Made by a program: the position numbers and the translations under genes
Notes under the pieces: model-generated
Databases searched by the model: none
What the model saw: the letters and a program-made list of their open reading frames with translations, nothing else
Told to the model about the DNA's origin: nothing
In this document: positions 6,363-13,359 of the stretch, piece after piece
Layout: each line of letters begins with the position of its first letter
How positions within the stretch are numbered: position 1 is the first letter of the stretch
Assembly: GCA_002898675.1 (NCBI GenBank)
Contig: BEHW01000048.1
Coordinates: 1 to 15,738 of the forward strand
Length of the DNA: 15,738 bases
DNA from: a bacterium HR20
Lineage (GTDB): Bacteria; Bacteroidota; Ignavibacteria; Kapaibacteriales; NICIL-2
Direction: 5' to 3'

Positions 6363-7268
6363 TCACTCGGCAGCCTTATTGGTATGCTCGACGAAGGGCT
6401 TTACCAGATTGAGCAGTTCCATCGGGAAGATAAATTTCGTCGAAGGACTTGAGCCGACAGTCTTGAGCGCTTCGAGGTATTGCAGACTCATCGTTTTGCT
6501 ATCGAGTGTGCGAGCAACTTCGAAGATTTTCTCCAACGCAAGTGCATACCCTTCGGCTTGGAGAATCGTTGCTTGGCGTTGTCCTTCGGCTTGCAAAATT
6601 GTTGCTTGGCGCTGCCCTTCCGCTTTGAGAATTGCCGCCTGCTTTTCACCCTCAGCGACGGTGATTGCTGCCTCCCGCTTCCCGGTTGCCTCTGTCACGA
6701 GTGCTCGACGATCGCGCTCAGCGGACATTTGGCGGCTCATCGCGTCTTGGATCTCACGCGGTGGGAGAATCTCGCGAATCTCAACGGCTGTTACCTTCAC
6801 ACCCCAACGCCCAGTGACTTCGTCGAGTTTCTGTCGGAGTGTTTCGTTGATGTGTTCGCGCTTGGAAAGCACATCGTCGAGCACAATATCCCCAACGACC
6901 GCACGGAGCGTCGTCGTTGCGATCCCTTGCGAGGCCATGCGGAAGTTCTGCACCTGGATAACGCTCATCTCGGGATCGATGATCTTCATGTAGATGAGGA
7001 AGTCAATCGCGACAGGTGCGTTGTCTTTGGTAATGCACGTCTGCGAGGGAACATCAATGACCATCTCGCGAAGGTCCGTCCAGATGGGCTTATCAACAAA
7101 CGGGATTAGCAGCACAAAGCCCGGCCCACGGGTGCCAATGCTTTTCCCAAGTCGGAGCACGACAATTCGCTGATACTCCGGCACAATCTTGATCGCCCTC
7201 GAAAGAAGCCACAGCCCGACGATGATAATCAGCACGACGACGACCGCATCCATCCCTACGAGCTCCAT
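6363..7268 (-). CDS. SPFH/stomatin-like (paraslipin-type) membrane protein
   Basis: A 301-residue SPFH/band 7 protein. Such proteins oligomerise on the membrane and act in microdomains and protease control, often with an NfeD partner. One N-terminal membrane segment (about 7-23, DAVVVVLIIIVGLWLL) precedes the band 7 domain (about 24-190): IVPEYQRIVVLRLGK, GPGFVLLIPFVD, CITKDNAPVAID, ATTTLRAVVGDIVLDDVLS, GVKVTAVEIREILPP. A charged coiled-coil (about 180-245) contains three 11-residue repeats of the AEGQRQATILQ type, also visible as a 33-bp DNA repeat. A hydrophobic C-terminal region follows (LQYLEAL, PMELLNLVKPFV). An ATG at 7253, preceded by GGAG, is a possible shorter start giving 296 residues. 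It lies 75 bases downstream of the nfeD gene on the same strand and has its own promoter box at 7316-7323. Family assignment is secure. Confidence 0.93.
   Translation of the reverse strand: MELVGMDAVVVVLIIIVGLWLLSRAIKIVPEYQRIVVLRLGKSIGTRGPGFVLLIPFVDKPIWTDLREMVIDVPSQTCITKDNAPVAIDFLIYMKIIDPEMSVIQVQNFRMASQGIATTTLRAVVGDIVLDDVLSKREHINETLRQKLDEVTGRWGVKVTAVEIREILPPREIQDAMSRQMSAERDRRALVTEATGKREAAITVAEGEKQAAILKAEGQRQATILQAEGQRQATILQAEGYALALEKIFEVARTLDSKTMSLQYLEALKTVGSSPSTKFIFPMELLNLVKPFVEHTNKAAE
6550..6648 (-). repeat. Three imperfect 33-bp tandem repeats inside the SPFH gene
   Basis: Units at 6550-6582, 6583-6615 and 6616-6648 each encode 11 residues of the coiled-coil. The first two units in plus-strand order are close copies of each other (CCTTCGGCTTG then GTTGCTTGGCG), and the third is more diverged. 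This suggests recent in-frame duplication in the repeat typical of this family. Confidence 0.8.
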
Positions 7269-7315
7269 GGTGAGTGATTTCCAGCAACGTCCAACATCTC
7301 CGTAGAGAAGCCGAG

Positions 7316-7323
7316 CAAATATA
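7316..7323 (-). promoter_or_regulatory. Candidate Bacteroidota-type -7 box for the SPFH gene
   Basis: The minus strand reads TATATTTG, a perfect TAnnTTTG box, within the 75-base gap between nfeD and the SPFH gene and 47 bases ahead of the ATG at 7268. The -33 half is not evident. It suggests that the SPFH gene can be transcribed apart from nfeD. Confidence 0.42.
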
Positions 7324-7343
7324 CACGTTCTGCTGGTGGAATA

Positions 7344-8693
7344 TTAGCTGCGGTGCTCGACGCTGTGTGGTAGTATTGCTCGCACCTGGAGAATCATTCC
7401 CTCAATTCCGATCACCTCGATAGGCTGCCCTTCGACGATCGGTTCCGTGCCGACGTTTTGAGCACTCCACTCCTCGCTATTGACCAGCACTGTCCCAATC
7501 GGCGACAGCCGAGTCTTTGCGATGCCCCGAGCGCCGATGATGCGCTCAACGCCACTCCGCGGAGCGCTGCGCTGGGATCGGAGCACTGCACGCGCAACGA
7601 CAAGACCAACGAAGACGAACATCGCCGCAATCGCCGCGACAAGCCAGCCGCTAACCGAAACAACGGGTAACGACGGCGATGGAACCGACGGCGGTGAAAA
7701 AAGAATCAGCGCTCCAACAACGAATGCGATCGCTGCCCCAATTGCGAATGCACCGACACCCGGCGTGTAAAGCTCAACAACCAGCAGAATCGCTGCAAGC
7801 ACCAGCAGCAAGATCCCTGCCCAGTTGACCGGCAAACTCCCCGTTGCCATGAACCCAATGATGAGCAATATCGCGCCCGCGATGCCTGGCCCAAACGAAC
7901 CCGGCGTGTAGAACTCGATGACAATCCCCAAAAAACCAAGCGAGAGCAGCAACAGCGCAATGTTCGGATCGGTGATCGTGTGGAAGAACCGCTCGAGGGC
8001 AGACATCGGGAATTCTTCGATGCGTGCGCCGCTGAGCACAAGGGTGCGCTCGCCGTTCGTTGTGGAGACAGTGCGGCCATTGAGCTGAGCGAGCAGATCG
8101 CTGCGGTCGCGTGCGATGATCTCGATGACGCCACTATCGAGTGCTTCGCGTTCGGTGAGCGAAACGCTCCGCCGGACGGCATCTTCGGCCCAGCGGACGT
8201 TACGTTGCCGTAGGGCAGCAATCGCGCGGATGGTCGCCATTGCGTCGTTGGTAACTTTTTCGTTCATCACAGAATCCATCTGCCCTTCACCGAGTGCAAC
8301 TGGGTGAGCTGCCCCGATGTTTGTCCCTGGCGCCATTGCTGCAACGTGTGCGGCAAGTGTGATGAACACCCCTGCCGATGCGGCACGCGCTCCCGATGGC
8401 GCAACGTACACAACCACCGGAACGGGACTGCTGAGCATTGCCTGGACCATCTCCCGCATTGCGCGATCGAGTCCGCCTGGGGTGTTGAGTTCGACAATGA
8501 CGCAGGCAGCGTTCCGTTCCTTGGCGGTATTGAGCGCCCGCTCCAAGTAACTTGCAGTAAACGGATTGATGACACCGTCAATCGTCGCTACCATCACGAG
8601 CGACTGCGCAGCTGCTCCATGTGCCGCAAGCAGCAATCCCAATGCCCATCCTACCAGCCGCATCGCGACACAACTCCAGCGTTGAAACTTCAT
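7344..8693 (-). CDS. NfeD-family membrane-bound serine protease (ClpP class, NfeD1b type)
   Basis: A 449-residue full-length NfeD protein. In this family the N-terminal ClpP-like protease uses a Ser-Lys pair and, in the characterised archaeal homologue, cleaves the hydrophobic end of the stomatin partner. Residues 1-29 form a signal peptide ending HGAAA. The protease domain spans about 31-235, with ELNTPGG at 68-74, the nucleophile Ser106 in GARAASAG, TNIGAAHPV at 124-132 and the putative base Lys146 in MNEKVTND. Several membrane segments lie at about 243-370, and the C-terminal NfeD OB-fold spans about 380-440 (GARGIAKTRLSPIGTVLV). A longer frame to an ATG at 8795 overlaps nuoL by 47 bases and would bury the signal peptide, so 8693 is chosen. 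The ribosome binding site is weak. It lies 55 bases after nuoL and 75 before the SPFH partner gene. Family and catalytic residues are clear. Confidence 0.92.
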   Translation of the reverse strand: MKFQRWSCVAMRLVGWALGLLLAAHGAAAQSLVMVATIDGVINPFTASYLERALNTAKERNAACVIVELNTPGGLDRAMREMVQAMLSSPVPVVVYVAPSGARAASAGVFITLAAHVAAMAPGTNIGAAHPVALGEGQMDSVMNEKVTNDAMATIRAIAALRQRNVRWAEDAVRRSVSLTEREALDSGVIEIIARDRSDLLAQLNGRTVSTTNGERTLVLSGARIEEFPMSALERFFHTITDPNIALLLLSLGFLGIVIEFYTPGSFGPGIAGAILLIIGFMATGSLPVNWAGILLLVLAAILLVVELYTPGVGAFAIGAAIAFVVGALILFSPPSVPSPSLPVVSVSGWLVAAIAAMFVFVGLVVARAVLRSQRSAPRSGVERIIGARGIAKTRLSPIGTVLVNSEEWSAQNVGTEPIVEGQPIEVIGIEGMILQVRAILPHSVEHRS

Positions 8694-8717
8694 ATGTGCT
8701 TCGGCGCGTTGCCGACC

Positions 8718-8732
8718 GCTGCGTTGCGCAGC
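8718..8732. other. Small GC-rich hairpin between nuoL and nfeD
   Basis: GCTGCG-TTG-CGCAGC is a perfect 6-bp stem with a 3-base loop, between the nuoL stop and the nfeD ATG, just past the predicted nfeD transcription start. There is no T run. It could be a weak attenuator or stabilise the 3' end of the nuoL message; function is unknown. Confidence 0.35.
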
Positions 8733-8743
8733 TACGTCGCCAG

Positions 8744-8751
8744 CAAATTTA
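8744..8751 (-). promoter_or_regulatory. Candidate Bacteroidota-type -7 box for nfeD
   Basis: The minus strand reads TAAATTTG, a perfect TAnnTTTG box that includes the nuoL stop codon TAA. It is 50 bases ahead of the chosen nfeD start at 8693, and so supports that start over the one at 8795. No clear -33 element is seen. Confidence 0.42.
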
Positions 8752-10713
8752 CTTTCCCCCAGCGTGGGAAGCCAGATACCACACGACAACGACAATGCCC
8801 GCCATCATGAGGACCGCATAGCTCTGCGCGTAACCGGTTTGGAGTCGGCGCACGCGTTCGCCGAGACGCCCGATCACGCGTGCTATGCCATTGACGGCAC
8901 CATCAACGATGCCAACGTCCGTAATTCTCCAGAGCACCCGCACAGAGAGGTGGTAGATCGGGTCCACGACGAGCGCGTAGTACACCTCGTCGAGGAAGTA
9001 CTTGTGCCACAGCAAGCGATAGACTCCCTGAAAACGCTCGGCCAGTGCCGCTGGACGCGTGCTCTCGCGATAGTAGAAGGTCCTTGCCAGACCAATTCCG
9101 CCAAGTGCGATTGTGAGCGAAATCCCCATCAGCACGTATTCAAGCGTGTGCGAAGCATGAATGCTTTCGCGGTGGAGCATTGCCACACCCGGTGCAAAGA
9201 TTGGCTCCAGCCAATGCTCTAAGACGTTCGGTATTGCAGTCCCCCCGAGCGCTTCTGGGATGCCGAGCAATCCTCCGACTGCAGAAAGCACCGCCAACAC
9301 CACAAGTGGTACGGTCATTACCGCTGGCGACTCATGCGGCTGATGATGGTGATCGAACCGCTCGGTGTTGTGAAAAACCAAGAAGTAGAGGCGGAACATG
9401 TAGAACGCCGTGCAGAATGCCGCAGCTACACCGATGGCCCACAGCCATGGCCCGCCGTAGAGGAACGCGTTCCAGAGGATTTCGTCTTTGGAAAAGAAGC
9501 CGCTCAGCGGGAAGATGCCCGCAATCGCAAGCGCTCCAACAAGGAACGTCCAATGCGTGCGCGGCATGGAGCGCGCCAAACCTCCCATTCGCTCAATGTT
9601 CTGCTCGTGATGGAGCGCATGGATGACCGACCCCGCACCGAGAAAGAGTAGCGCCTTGAAGAACGCATGCGTCATAACGTGGAAGACGCCAGCGGTGAAC
9701 GCACCTACTCCCAGCGCAGTGAACATGTAGCCCAATTGCGAGACGGTCGAGTACGCCAGCACTTTCTTGATGTCCGTTTGCACAAGACCGATCGTCGCTG
9801 CGAAGAACGCTGTTGCAATCCCCACTGCTGCCACGACAGCCATCGCGTCCGGTGATGCAGCAAAGAGCACGTTCATCCGCGAGATGAGGAATATCCCGCT
9901 GGTGACCATCGTTGCGGCATGGATGAGCGCAGAGACTGGTGTCGGACCAGCCATCGCATCTGGAAGCCAGACTGCCAGCGGGATCTGTGCGGATTTCCCT
10001 GTGCATCCGAGAAAAAGACCCAGCGCAATGAGCGTGAGAACATGTGGCGGAATCACCGTCCCTGCCATGACAGCACCGGCAATCTCCTCATAGCGAAGAG
10101 TGCCGGTGTAGAGCACAAGGAGGAACATCGCCACGAGCATCCCGAAATCGCCGATGCGGTTGACCACGAACGCTTTCATCGCTGCTTCTCCTGTCCATCG
10201 GATACGGACGCCTTCGAACTGTTGATCCCACCAAAAGCCGATCAGCAGGTACGAGGCTAATCCTACCCCTTCCCAGCCGAGGAACGTCACCAGGAGATTG
10301 TCGCCCAACACCAAGTTGAGCATCATGAAGATGAACAGGTTCAGGTAGGCAAAGAACCGCGCGAACGAACGGTCGCCGTGCATGTAACCAATCGCATAGA
10401 CGTGGATCAAGAACCCGACGCCTGTGACAATCAGGACAAACAGTGCCGAGAGCTGATCGAAGCGCCATGCAAGTTCCACGCTGAAATCTCCCGCAGCAAT
10501 CCACGGGTAGAGCCGTAGCACAAGCGTTCGACTTTCCGCAGGACGCCCAAGGAGCTCAACCAGCAGCCACACCCCAACGGCAAAGCTTGCGCCGACCGCA
10601 GCGGAGGCAAGTGCACCGATCCGCGCTTCGGAGCCAAGGCGGCGCCCACCAAGACCGATGAGCAGAAATCCAACGAGCGGGAATGCAACGATCAATCCGA
10701 TTAGTTCAGCCAT
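8749..10713 (-). CDS. nuoL: NADH-quinone oxidoreductase subunit L, apparently unlinked to other nuo genes
   Basis: A 654-residue integral membrane protein of respiratory complex I, the distal antiporter-like subunit that takes part in proton pumping. Motifs include the N-terminal extension with FDQLSALFVLIVTGVGFLIHVYAIGYMHGD (in part), GWEGVGLASYLLIGFWW, NRIGDFG, TGKSAQIPLAVWLPDAMAGP, PVSALIHAATMVTSG, STVSQLGYM, THAFFKALLFLGAGSVIHA and GFFSKDEI. The ionisable residues known from E. coli NuoL are present: Glu148, Lys240, Lys353 and Lys409-Asp410. Residues about 520-654 (LDEVYYALVVDPIYHLS, then a last hydrophobic segment) correspond to the lateral helix and its anchoring segment, which marks NuoL/NdhF rather than NuoM or NuoN. 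It is longer than the E. coli protein (613 residues) but within family range. No nuoK, nuoM or nuoN is adjacent. The start lies 50 bases after the amidotransferase stop, with GGAA 9-12 bases before the ATG. Confidence 0.94.
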   Translation of the reverse strand: MAELIGLIVAFPLVGFLLIGLGGRRLGSEARIGALASAAVGASFAVGVWLLVELLGRPAESRTLVLRLYPWIAAGDFSVELAWRFDQLSALFVLIVTGVGFLIHVYAIGYMHGDRSFARFFAYLNLFIFMMLNLVLGDNLLVTFLGWEGVGLASYLLIGFWWDQQFEGVRIRWTGEAAMKAFVVNRIGDFGMLVAMFLLVLYTGTLRYEEIAGAVMAGTVIPPHVLTLIALGLFLGCTGKSAQIPLAVWLPDAMAGPTPVSALIHAATMVTSGIFLISRMNVLFAASPDAMAVVAAVGIATAFFAATIGLVQTDIKKVLAYSTVSQLGYMFTALGVGAFTAGVFHVMTHAFFKALLFLGAGSVIHALHHEQNIERMGGLARSMPRTHWTFLVGALAIAGIFPLSGFFSKDEILWNAFLYGGPWLWAIGVAAAFCTAFYMFRLYFLVFHNTERFDHHHQPHESPAVMTVPLVVLAVLSAVGGLLGIPEALGGTAIPNVLEHWLEPIFAPGVAMLHRESIHASHTLEYVLMGISLTIALGGIGLARTFYYRESTRPAALAERFQGVYRLLWHKYFLDEVYYALVVDPIYHLSVRVLWRITDVGIVDGAVNGIARVIGRLGERVRRLQTGYAQSYAVLMMAGIVVVVWYLASHAGGK

Positions 10714-10747
10714 TGCCGATTTCCAGGTAGAAGTTCACACTCACCAT

Positions 10748-10760
10748 CACGCGCCGCGTG
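10748..10760. other. Small inverted repeat between the amidotransferase gene and nuoL
   Basis: CACGC-GCC-GCGTG is a 5-bp stem in the 50-base gap. It has no T run and is too short to call a terminator. I see no promoter in this gap, so the two genes may share a transcript. Confidence 0.25.
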
Positions 10761-10763
10761 CCG

Positions 10764-11702
10764 CTATGGCGTTCGCGGTGCTGCATCGTCGAGTTCTTCG
10801 TCGTGTTCGTAGTCGAAAAAAATGCGTTCGAACGGCAGTTCGACCGATTCGAAGCGTATGCGGAGCGTTTCGTCCACGATCATCATCGCATTGCGCTCGA
10901 CCTTGATCCAGTCGGTTCGCCGCGCTGTGATCGGCTCCGACGCGATGAGGACCATCACTGGACGCTTGCCTTCAGGCGCCGGCTCGACAATGCATCCTTC
11001 GACCTCCGCGTTATAGCGCCGACCGAGTGCGTAGTAGAGCGAGGCCGGTTGCACATCGGGATTGCTCGTGTAGCGCAGCGCAACGATGCTCGTCCCATTG
11101 GTGAGCGCAACGTTCAGGTACGAATGCTCCCGCACGCCGGCCTCGATGAGCAGTGTGCTCAAATCGTCGAGCGCGCGGTGGAGCGCATAGACCATATCGT
11201 TACACGTTACATCGCCCCAGGGATCTTCGATGTGATTCAAGATCAGCCCAAAGAAGTGCTCCGAGTCTGTTGAACCGAGAATTGCATCGTAGGCAACGTC
11301 GCTGAGCATGCGGAGCAACTTGCGCCGTATCTGGCGGAAGCCGCCGATCATGCCGTTGTGCATGAACATGAGCTTGCCGCACATGAACGGGTGCGAGTTG
11401 ACTTCCTCGACCGGGAAGCCAGGCGTTGCTGCACGGATGTGCGCAAAGATGAGCGGTGAATAGATCTTCCGCGCCAGATTGCGGAGATTGGCGTCGCTCC
11501 AGGCTGGTTTGATCGAGCGGAACACGCATGGCTCACTATCGAGCTCGGGAACGTACCAGCCAACGCCGAAGCCATCGCCGTTGACAGCTACGGACATTTC
11601 ACCGGCGTTGACGCTCTGCGCGACCACGAGCGAGTTCCGTGGCTTATAGAGCAGATCGTTCGCCAGGATTGGCGGTCCAATGTAGGCAACAAAACGGCAC
11701 AT
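10764..11702 (-). CDS. Class II glutamine amidotransferase (YafJ/Dug3/EgtC-like)
   Basis: A 312-residue Ntn-type glutamine amidohydrolase. Removal of Met exposes the nucleophile Cys2 (MCRFVAYIGPP). Other class II motifs follow: NGDGFGVGWY at 41-50, FAHIRAAT at 86-93, NSHPF at 102-106, FMHNGMIGGF at 113-122 and the STDSEHFF segment at 144-151. The whole length matches stand-alone members such as YafJ, Dug3 and EgtC, which hydrolyse amide or gamma-glutamyl bonds; there is no fused synthase domain, so it is not PurF, GlmS or AsnB. The substrate cannot be told. EgtC would be expected beside egtB or egtD, which are absent here, so I do not name it. A GGAAG site lies before the ATG. It is divergent from the flippase gene and 50 bases ahead of nuoL. 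The C-terminus is acidic (DYEHDEELDDAA). Cytoplasmic. Confidence 0.9.
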   Translation of the reverse strand: MCRFVAYIGPPILANDLLYKPRNSLVVAQSVNAGEMSVAVNGDGFGVGWYVPELDSEPCVFRSIKPAWSDANLRNLARKIYSPLIFAHIRAATPGFPVEEVNSHPFMCGKLMFMHNGMIGGFRQIRRKLLRMLSDVAYDAILGSTDSEHFFGLILNHIEDPWGDVTCNDMVYALHRALDDLSTLLIEAGVREHSYLNVALTNGTSIVALRYTSNPDVQPASLYYALGRRYNAEVEGCIVEPAPEGKRPVMVLIASEPITARRTDWIKVERNAMMIVDETLRIRFESVELPFERIFFDYEHDEELDDAAPRTP

Positions 11703-11982
11703 CCAAAACGTCTTCCGCGGTTCGTTTGCCTGGCACCGTCACGCAGGCTGCACATGCGCAGCAGACTGCAAGCTCGGTGCGCGAAAAGTATGCCGAAAAT
11801 ACGAAGGTGCCTGGCGCGCTGGCGAGTGGTGTGCTGGCGTTGATGATGCACACTACGCTCAGATGCCCGGAATTCCGCACCAGTCTGCACGAGTGCCAAC
11901 CTTACAGCGATCCCAGTATCGGCTTACCCTCGACGCCTCTGCCGTTCCTAACTTCGCGCATCGTTTCCCGACGTTGCACGCG
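11703..11982. other. Divergent intergenic region, amidotransferase / flippase
   Basis: These 280 bases hold only near matches to the local promoter box: TACTTTTC on the minus strand (11783-11790) and TAACTTCG on the plus strand (11949-11956), each one base off TAnnTTTG. The plus-strand frame of the flippase stays open back to an ATG at 11863, but the extra 40 residues look unlike the family. No RNA gene or repeat was seen. Confidence 0.4.
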
Positions 11983-13278
11983 ATGCCGCGCATCCAGGAC
12001 CATCTCCCGAAACTTTCGTGGGTTGCTGCCGACAAGCTTCTCTTTGTGCTCTACGGCGGAATTGCAATTCTGCAGATACGGGCGCTGCCGCCGGCTGAAT
12101 ACGGACTCTACGCACTGTTGGTGAGCATCCAAACGTGGATATTCGTCGTGGCCGATGGGCTGCTGCTCCAAGGTGTGATCCAATTCGGTGCTGATCGGAC
12201 CATGCGCCCAGTGGTTGATGGTACAGTGGCGGTCCTCTACACCATCGTCATTGCAGTCATCGTCGCGGCGATCGCTGTAGCGCAGCCTGCATTGCGTCAA
12301 CTCTTCGGCGAACCACGCTTTGCTGATGTTGCCCGGCTGGAAATCATCTTCTGCGCAGTCACGATCCCTCGCACCTTCTGCCTTCGGCTTCTCATGCGCG
12401 ACATTCAATCGCGACAGATATTCTGGATCAACGCTGCGTGGCTCGGCACGATGACCCTTGCTACGGTGCACGGGATTACTGCGGGCTGGCTCGGTTCCTT
12501 CGAGTCACTCGCTGCAATTGCAATCGGTGGGATGGCGATCAGCTCTGCAGTGGCTGCAATATTGACCCGCGGCATCCTAAGGCCAATGCGGTTTCGGAAA
12601 GACCAAGTCAAGCCTTTGCTGCATTTTGGCGCGCGCCAGATGACCGCAAGTGTCATTCACACCAGTGTTCGTCAGCTCGATGTGGCTCTGGCACAAACGT
12701 TCTTCGGCACCGCAGCTGTTGGGGTCTACCAAGCAGCAAAAACGATTTTCCGCTTTTTCGAACTTGGCCTCGATGCTGCCACAAGCGTCGTGTACCCAGC
12801 AGCGGTGACCTACCATGCAAGCGGCGACCGTGCTGCGCTCGACACGGTCACGAGCAAGGCAATTTCTACACTGACTGTTGCGTACGTTGCTGCGACCGCT
12901 GCAGTCTGGAGTGCTGGTGACGCCATTGGGCTTGTGCTCGGGAGCCGCTACGCAGCAGCAGCGGGCATGCTCCGGACGCTCAGCCTGGCAAGCCTTGTCA
13001 TGCCGCTTGGATTGACCGGTGTGGTGTTGGTTGCTGCCGGTGCAATCGCGGTTCATGCACGGATAACGGTTCTTGCAGCAGTGGCTGCGTTCGCATGGTT
13101 TTTGGCGAGCGGAATCCTCCAGCGATGGGAACTGTTCCCTGTCGGCATCGTTGCATACTACGCAGTGCTTGGCGCTGGCGATTGGTTTGCATTCCAGCGC
13201 CGGAACGTCGGCGTCCTCCGATTGCGCGACCTGTGGCGGATTCTTCCGGATACATGGCGGTTTCTCCGGAAACGATAA
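11983..13278 (+). CDS. Polysaccharide/oligosaccharide flippase (Wzx/MOP superfamily)
   Basis: A 431-residue, highly hydrophobic protein of the polysaccharide biosynthesis exporter group, which flips lipid-linked glycans across the inner membrane. The N-terminus has the family pattern (WVAADKLLFVLYGGIAILQIRAL, then PAEYGLYALLVSIQTW), close to the usual 'LSPEEYGLFAL' motif after the first membrane segment. About 12 membrane segments can be counted. The mid-protein stretch LLHFGARQMTASVIHTSVRQLDVALAQTFFGTAAVGVYQAA matches the family's second-half repeat (a D followed by FG-AVG-Y). The ATG at 11983 is chosen because homologues begin near this motif; the frame is open to 11863 and no good ribosome binding site separates the options. 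The C-terminus is basic. It lies between unrelated genes, with no glycosyltransferase in view, so the glycan is unknown. The next gene starts 81 bases later on the same strand. Confidence 0.83.
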   Translation: MPRIQDHLPKLSWVAADKLLFVLYGGIAILQIRALPPAEYGLYALLVSIQTWIFVVADGLLLQGVIQFGADRTMRPVVDGTVAVLYTIVIAVIVAAIAVAQPALRQLFGEPRFADVARLEIIFCAVTIPRTFCLRLLMRDIQSRQIFWINAAWLGTMTLATVHGITAGWLGSFESLAAIAIGGMAISSAVAAILTRGILRPMRFRKDQVKPLLHFGARQMTASVIHTSVRQLDVALAQTFFGTAAVGVYQAAKTIFRFFELGLDAATSVVYPAAVTYHASGDRAALDTVTSKAISTLTVAYVAATAAVWSAGDAIGLVLGSRYAAAAGMLRTLSLASLVMPLGLTGVVLVAAGAIAVHARITVLAAVAAFAWFLASGILQRWELFPVGIVAYYAVLGAGDWFAFQRRNVGVLRLRDLWRILPDTWRFLRKR

Positions 13279-13359
13279 ATTCGCATGGGAACTCATCGAG
13301 GATATGCCCCAGTATTTGGCGCCGCCTATGGCTGTTGTTCACTTGTGGGTCGAATTGCG

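Noticed and set aside
8694..8795. Longer NfeD start at 8795
   Set aside because: It overlaps nuoL by 47 bases, buries the signal peptide, and is upstream of the promoter box at 8744-8751.
11644..11880. Minus-strand open frame overlapping the amidotransferase start
   Set aside because: It overlaps a well-supported gene in another frame and has no recognisable domain.
13260..13273. Hairpin GTTTC-TCCG-GAAAC at the end of the flippase gene as a terminator
   Set aside because: The stem is only 5 bp, lies inside the coding region, and has no T run.
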